From Alphaproteobacteria bacterium (GTDB taxonomy: Bacteria; Pseudomonadota; Alphaproteobacteria; SHVW01): a DNA stretch of 40,701 nt. Shown piece by piece: positions 38,586-40,701 of this stretch. Location of the stretch: NCBI GenBank assembly GCA_016869645.1, contig VGDO01000026.1, positions 1-40,701 of the forward strand, in the 5' to 3' direction. Positions within the stretch are counted from its first letter, which is position 1. Every line of letters starts with the position of its first letter. A program made the position numbers and the translations under genes. The notes under the pieces are model-generated. The model had not been told where the DNA came from and did no database searches. It saw only the letters and a program-made list of their open reading frames with translations.

Positions 38586-40061
38586 CTAGGCTCGTGCATC
38601 AGGGTCGAGCGGATAGACCGGGCGGCGCACGTGCCGGTACTTGAGCAGCGAATTGTCCGAGGTGGTGCAGCCCGCGCCGTTGCATTCGATGATGTGGCGC
38701 GCGATCGGCCGGAAACCGGCGCGATAGTGCAGGCGCGACTTGAGCATGAGGTACTTCTTCGCCGTCGGCTCGATGCCGTTGGAGCGGAAGCAGCCGAGAT
38801 CCCACGGTTCGTGGCTGCGCTCGCACACGACGATCTCGATCGCGCCGGTGTCAAGCACGACGCTGCGGCCGAGATAGGCGCGCACCCCGGTGAACATCGG
38901 CGCGGTTATCGTGAACTCGCCGTCGGATATGTTGCGCACGATGCCGCTGACCTCGAGAGGCTCGCCCTTGAGGCCAAGCGCGGGTATGTCCGTGTTGCCG
39001 CCGAGCGCCACGGTGACGCGCTTTCCGACTCCGGCGCGGATCATCGTGTCGACGCTATCGGGGTCGCGGATGGCGAACACGGCCACGTCTTCCAGGCCCT
39101 GGCGCATGATCTCGCGCACGACCGTCATGACGTCCTGTGTGCCGCCCGAGCCCGTGTTGTCGCAATGGTCGATCAGCAGAACGGGGCCGTCCTTCAGCGA
39201 CTTCGCGCGCGCGATCGAGGCCTCGAGCGCTTCCGCCCGATAGACGAAGGCGGCGCGCCGCGACCATGCCTCGGCGACGATGCCGGACGCGATGCGCTCG
39301 GCGCGATCGGCGTCGCCGTCGGTAATCGCGAGCACGCTCAATCCGGCGTCCTTGATGTCGGCGTGAGCGAACCCGCCGAACACGCTGACGGCGAGCGCGC
39401 CGTCGCGCTCGGCGGCTTCGGCTGCCGCGATCAGCGGGCGCATCGGCTCCTCGTCGGTCGCCTGGCACAGCGTCTGGATCAGCAGCGGCGCGCGCGCCCA
39501 GCGCATGACCGGCCTGATCTCGCCCTCGAGCGCGCGCAGGAGGATGCGCCCGGCCTGCAGGCCCGTTTGGTAGGTGTCGACATGCGGAAAGGTCTTGTAG
39601 CCGGTCATCACGGTGCAGTTGCGCACCATGCGGTCGGTCAGATTGGCGTGGAAATCGAGCGCCACGGCAATGGGGATGCCGGGCGCCATCGCGCGCAGCC
39701 GTTCGAGCAGCAGCCCCTCGCCGTCCTCGTCCGTCTCGCAGACCATGGCGCCGTGGAGGTCGAGCAACACCGCATCGCAGCCGCGCGCCGCGGCATCGAG
39801 AATCGGGCGGCTGATGCGCTCATAGGCATCCGCGGTCACCCGGCCGCTCGGCCAGGCCTCCGCCACGACGGGTGCCTCGATCTCCGCGCCAATCTCGCGC
39901 GCCAATTCGACGAAGGCGCCAAAGGGCGTCTTGGTTCGGCCGTAGCGCGCGAGCGCCTCGTTGCCGAAATAGCTGCCGCGCGCTTCGAAACGCGCGACGT
40001 CCGTGACCAACGGCGAAAACGTGTTGGTCTCGTGTTTCATCTTGGCGATGACGAAGCGCAT
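38586..40061 (-). CDS. M81-family metallopeptidase (MlrC-like)
   Basis: A 491-residue protein with the M81 (microcystinase C/MlrC) pattern: MRFVIAKMKHETNTFSPLVTD at the start (zinc-region His in KHETNTFS), CDAVLLDLHGAMVCET, PIAVALDFHANLTDRMV and FPHVDTYQTG. The C-terminal MlrC_C part (~290-480) has LIDHCDNTGSGGTQD and VALGGNTDIPALG. These Asp/His residues would form the metal site. Known MlrC cuts a linear peptide; many relatives in soil Alphaproteobacteria act on unknown amides. I chose the ATG at 40061; an extension of 17 codons is not family-like. It is first in the operon, so it may release the compound handled by the later genes. Confidence 0.92.
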   Translation of the reverse strand: MRFVIAKMKHETNTFSPLVTDVARFEARGSYFGNEALARYGRTKTPFGAFVELAREIGAEIEAPVVAEAWPSGRVTADAYERISRPILDAAARGCDAVLLDLHGAMVCETDEDGEGLLLERLRAMAPGIPIAVALDFHANLTDRMVRNCTVMTGYKTFPHVDTYQTGLQAGRILLRALEGEIRPVMRWARAPLLIQTLCQATDEEPMRPLIAAAEAAERDGALAVSVFGGFAHADIKDAGLSVLAITDGDADRAERIASGIVAEAWSRRAAFVYRAEALEASIARAKSLKDGPVLLIDHCDNTGSGGTQDVMTVVREIMRQGLEDVAVFAIRDPDSVDTMIRAGVGKRVTVALGGNTDIPALGLKGEPLEVSGIVRNISDGEFTITAPMFTGVRAYLGRSVVLDTGAIEIVVCERSHEPWDLGCFRSNGIEPTAKKYLMLKSRLHYRAGFRPIARHIIECNGAGCTTSDNSLLKYRHVRRPVYPLDPDARA

Positions 40062-40095
40062 CGATGGGGTCCTGCGGCCGGCACGAAGGCGCGCC

Positions 40096-40123
40096 AGCAT
40101 ATCGCGCCGCAATGCGCGGGCAA
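40096..40123 (-). promoter_or_regulatory. Candidate promoter of the six-gene operon
   Basis: On the minus strand TTGCCC (40118-40123), a 16-nt spacer and TATGCT (40096-40101) match the sigma70 boxes at four of six positions each. The M81 ATG lies 35 bp downstream of the -10 box. The 185-bp gap to the transposase gene otherwise holds an A-rich tract (near 40184-40191) that could be the edge of the transposase element. Confidence 0.3.
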
Positions 40124-40246
40124 CAGCCGTCAGAATGCAAAGCTGTGACCGATGCTCAGGCGATCATGCGCCCGGCGCAAACAAGCAAAAAAGGGGACAT
40201 TCATATTCAAGTTGACGCGCCCGATCGCATCCCCTGACCATGCTGC

Positions 40247-40701
40247 ATGCCCCGCACAGCGCGCGCTTCGGCCGCCGACGTCTGCTACCACGTGATCAAC
40301 CGCGGCAACGGCCGCGCCGCGGTGTTTGCCGGCGACGCTGACTACCGCGCCTTCATCGTGCTGATCGGCCAGACCCAGGAGCACCTCGACGCGCGGCCGC
40401 TCGCCTATTGCCTGATGCCGAACCACATCCACCTCGTGCTTTGGCCGCGGCGCGACGGCGACCTCGGCCGCTGGATGCAGCGCCTGCTGACCGGCCACGT
40501 GCGCCGTCATCATGCGCGCCACGGAACCGCCGGCCACATCTGGCAAGGCCGCTTCAGGGCTTTCCCGATCCAGCGCGACGAGCACCTGCTGACCGTGCTG
40601 CGCTACGTCGAGCGCAACCCGGTGCGCGCCCGGCTCGTTGCGCGCGCGGCCGCATGGGCCTGGTCGAGCGCCGGCCGGCGCGAGCGCGGCGGCCGGCCGG
40701 A
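40247..40701 (+). CDS. REP-associated tyrosine transposase (RAYT/Y1_Tnp), 3' end cut by window
   Basis: An open frame of 151 codons runs off the right edge. It reads MPRTARASAADVCYHVINRGNGRAAVF, then LAYCLMPNHIHLVLWPR, in which His-x-His is the HUH-type metal pair, and later HIWQGRFRAFPI and LLTVLRYVERNPVRARLV, which hold the candidate catalytic Tyr. This is the Y1/IS200-like transposase family that acts on REP palindromes. An A-rich GGGGACATTCATATTCAAG stretch lies 30-55 bp upstream, perhaps the element end. The 3' end, with any flanking REP, is not visible. A minus-strand frame over the same bases is a shadow. Confidence 0.85.
   Translation, partial: MPRTARASAADVCYHVINRGNGRAAVFAGDADYRAFIVLIGQTQEHLDARPLAYCLMPNHIHLVLWPRRDGDLGRWMQRLLTGHVRRHHARHGTAGHIWQGRFRAFPIQRDEHLLTVLRYVERNPVRARLVARAAAWAWSSAGRRERGGRP

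Noticed and set aside
38499..40148. A 549-codon plus-strand open frame opposite the M81 gene
   Set aside because: Shadow of the MlrC-like gene. Composition is Arg/His/Asp-rich and it crosses into the DMT gene.
40130..40585. A minus-strand frame of 151 codons over the transposase
   Set aside because: The plus strand carries the HUH-type RAYT protein, so this is its complement.
1..40701. tRNA, rRNA, CRISPR array or prophage genes
   Set aside because: No T-loop-like GTTCRANNC stems, regular spaced repeats or phage structural genes were noticed in the gaps between coding regions, though no program was run.

Overview
The window is about 40.7 kb of GC-rich, densely coded DNA. It looks like an alphaproteobacterial chromosome, probably Rhodospirillales or Hyphomicrobiales. 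The reasons are a GcrA-type cell-cycle regulator with a GANTC site in its promoter, a DUF1236 secreted protein, a two-domain dCTP deaminase, and a heterotetrameric sarcosine oxidase operon. I saw no rRNA, tRNA, CRISPR array or prophage. Mobile DNA is limited to one MITE-like palindromic element and a RAYT-type transposase cut by the right edge.

Layout. (1) 1-3727, plus strand: the end of a MOFRL glycerate kinase, pyruvate kinase, a CNT-family nucleoside transporter and a GT-A glycosyltransferase, nearly all overlapping or touching. (2) 3865-4860: a homocysteine S-methyltransferase-like protein, convergent with (3) a minus-strand block at 4867-13648. That block is soxB-soxD-soxA-soxG (tetrahydrofolate-linked sarcosine oxidase) followed by a Tat-exported peptide-type binding protein and permeases DppB and DppC. 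A LysR regulator (13810) is divergent from soxB. (4) 14846-16554: two polar amino acid ABC permeases with no local ATPase or binding protein. (5) 16613-18898, minus: gcrA, a CBS-pair protein, a small membrane protein and a PfkB sugar kinase. (6) 19025-21878: a GYD protein, the MITE, a MarR regulator divergent from an LLM flavin oxidoreductase, and a DUF1236 secreted protein ended by a strong terminator.

(7) 21937-27333, minus: a TAXI-TRAP uptake operon (binding protein, fused permease) carrying a 4,5-dihydroxyphthalate decarboxylase-like enzyme and an FAD oxidoreductase. It is probably an uptake-and-degradation unit for an aromatic or other carboxylic acid. (8) 27595-30532, plus: dCTP deaminase and a TPR-glycosyltransferase. 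(9) 30552-34196, minus: fhs, URC4/DUF1688 and upp, linking one-carbon metabolism with uracil handling by the URC route. (10) 34398-40061, minus: a six-gene cluster of M81/MlrC metallopeptidase, DMT exporter, LLM monooxygenase, a tautomerase-alpha/beta hydrolase fusion, a carboxymuconolactone decarboxylase-like protein and an eight-cysteine ferredoxin-like protein. This looks like an uncharacterised catabolic operon.

Two themes recur. One is one-carbon chemistry: sarcosine oxidase makes methylene-THF, Fhs makes formyl-THF, and there is a methyltransferase. The other is scavenging of organic acids, peptides, nucleosides and amino acids. The most distinctive items are the three-stem MITE whose end supplies the stop codon of marR, the tautomerase-hydrolase fusion inside the six-gene operon, the TRAP/decarboxylase operon, the URC4-upp-fhs unit, and the gcrA promoter carrying DnaA-box-like and GANTC motifs. 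All functional calls rest on reading the sequence and recalling families; no database search was run.
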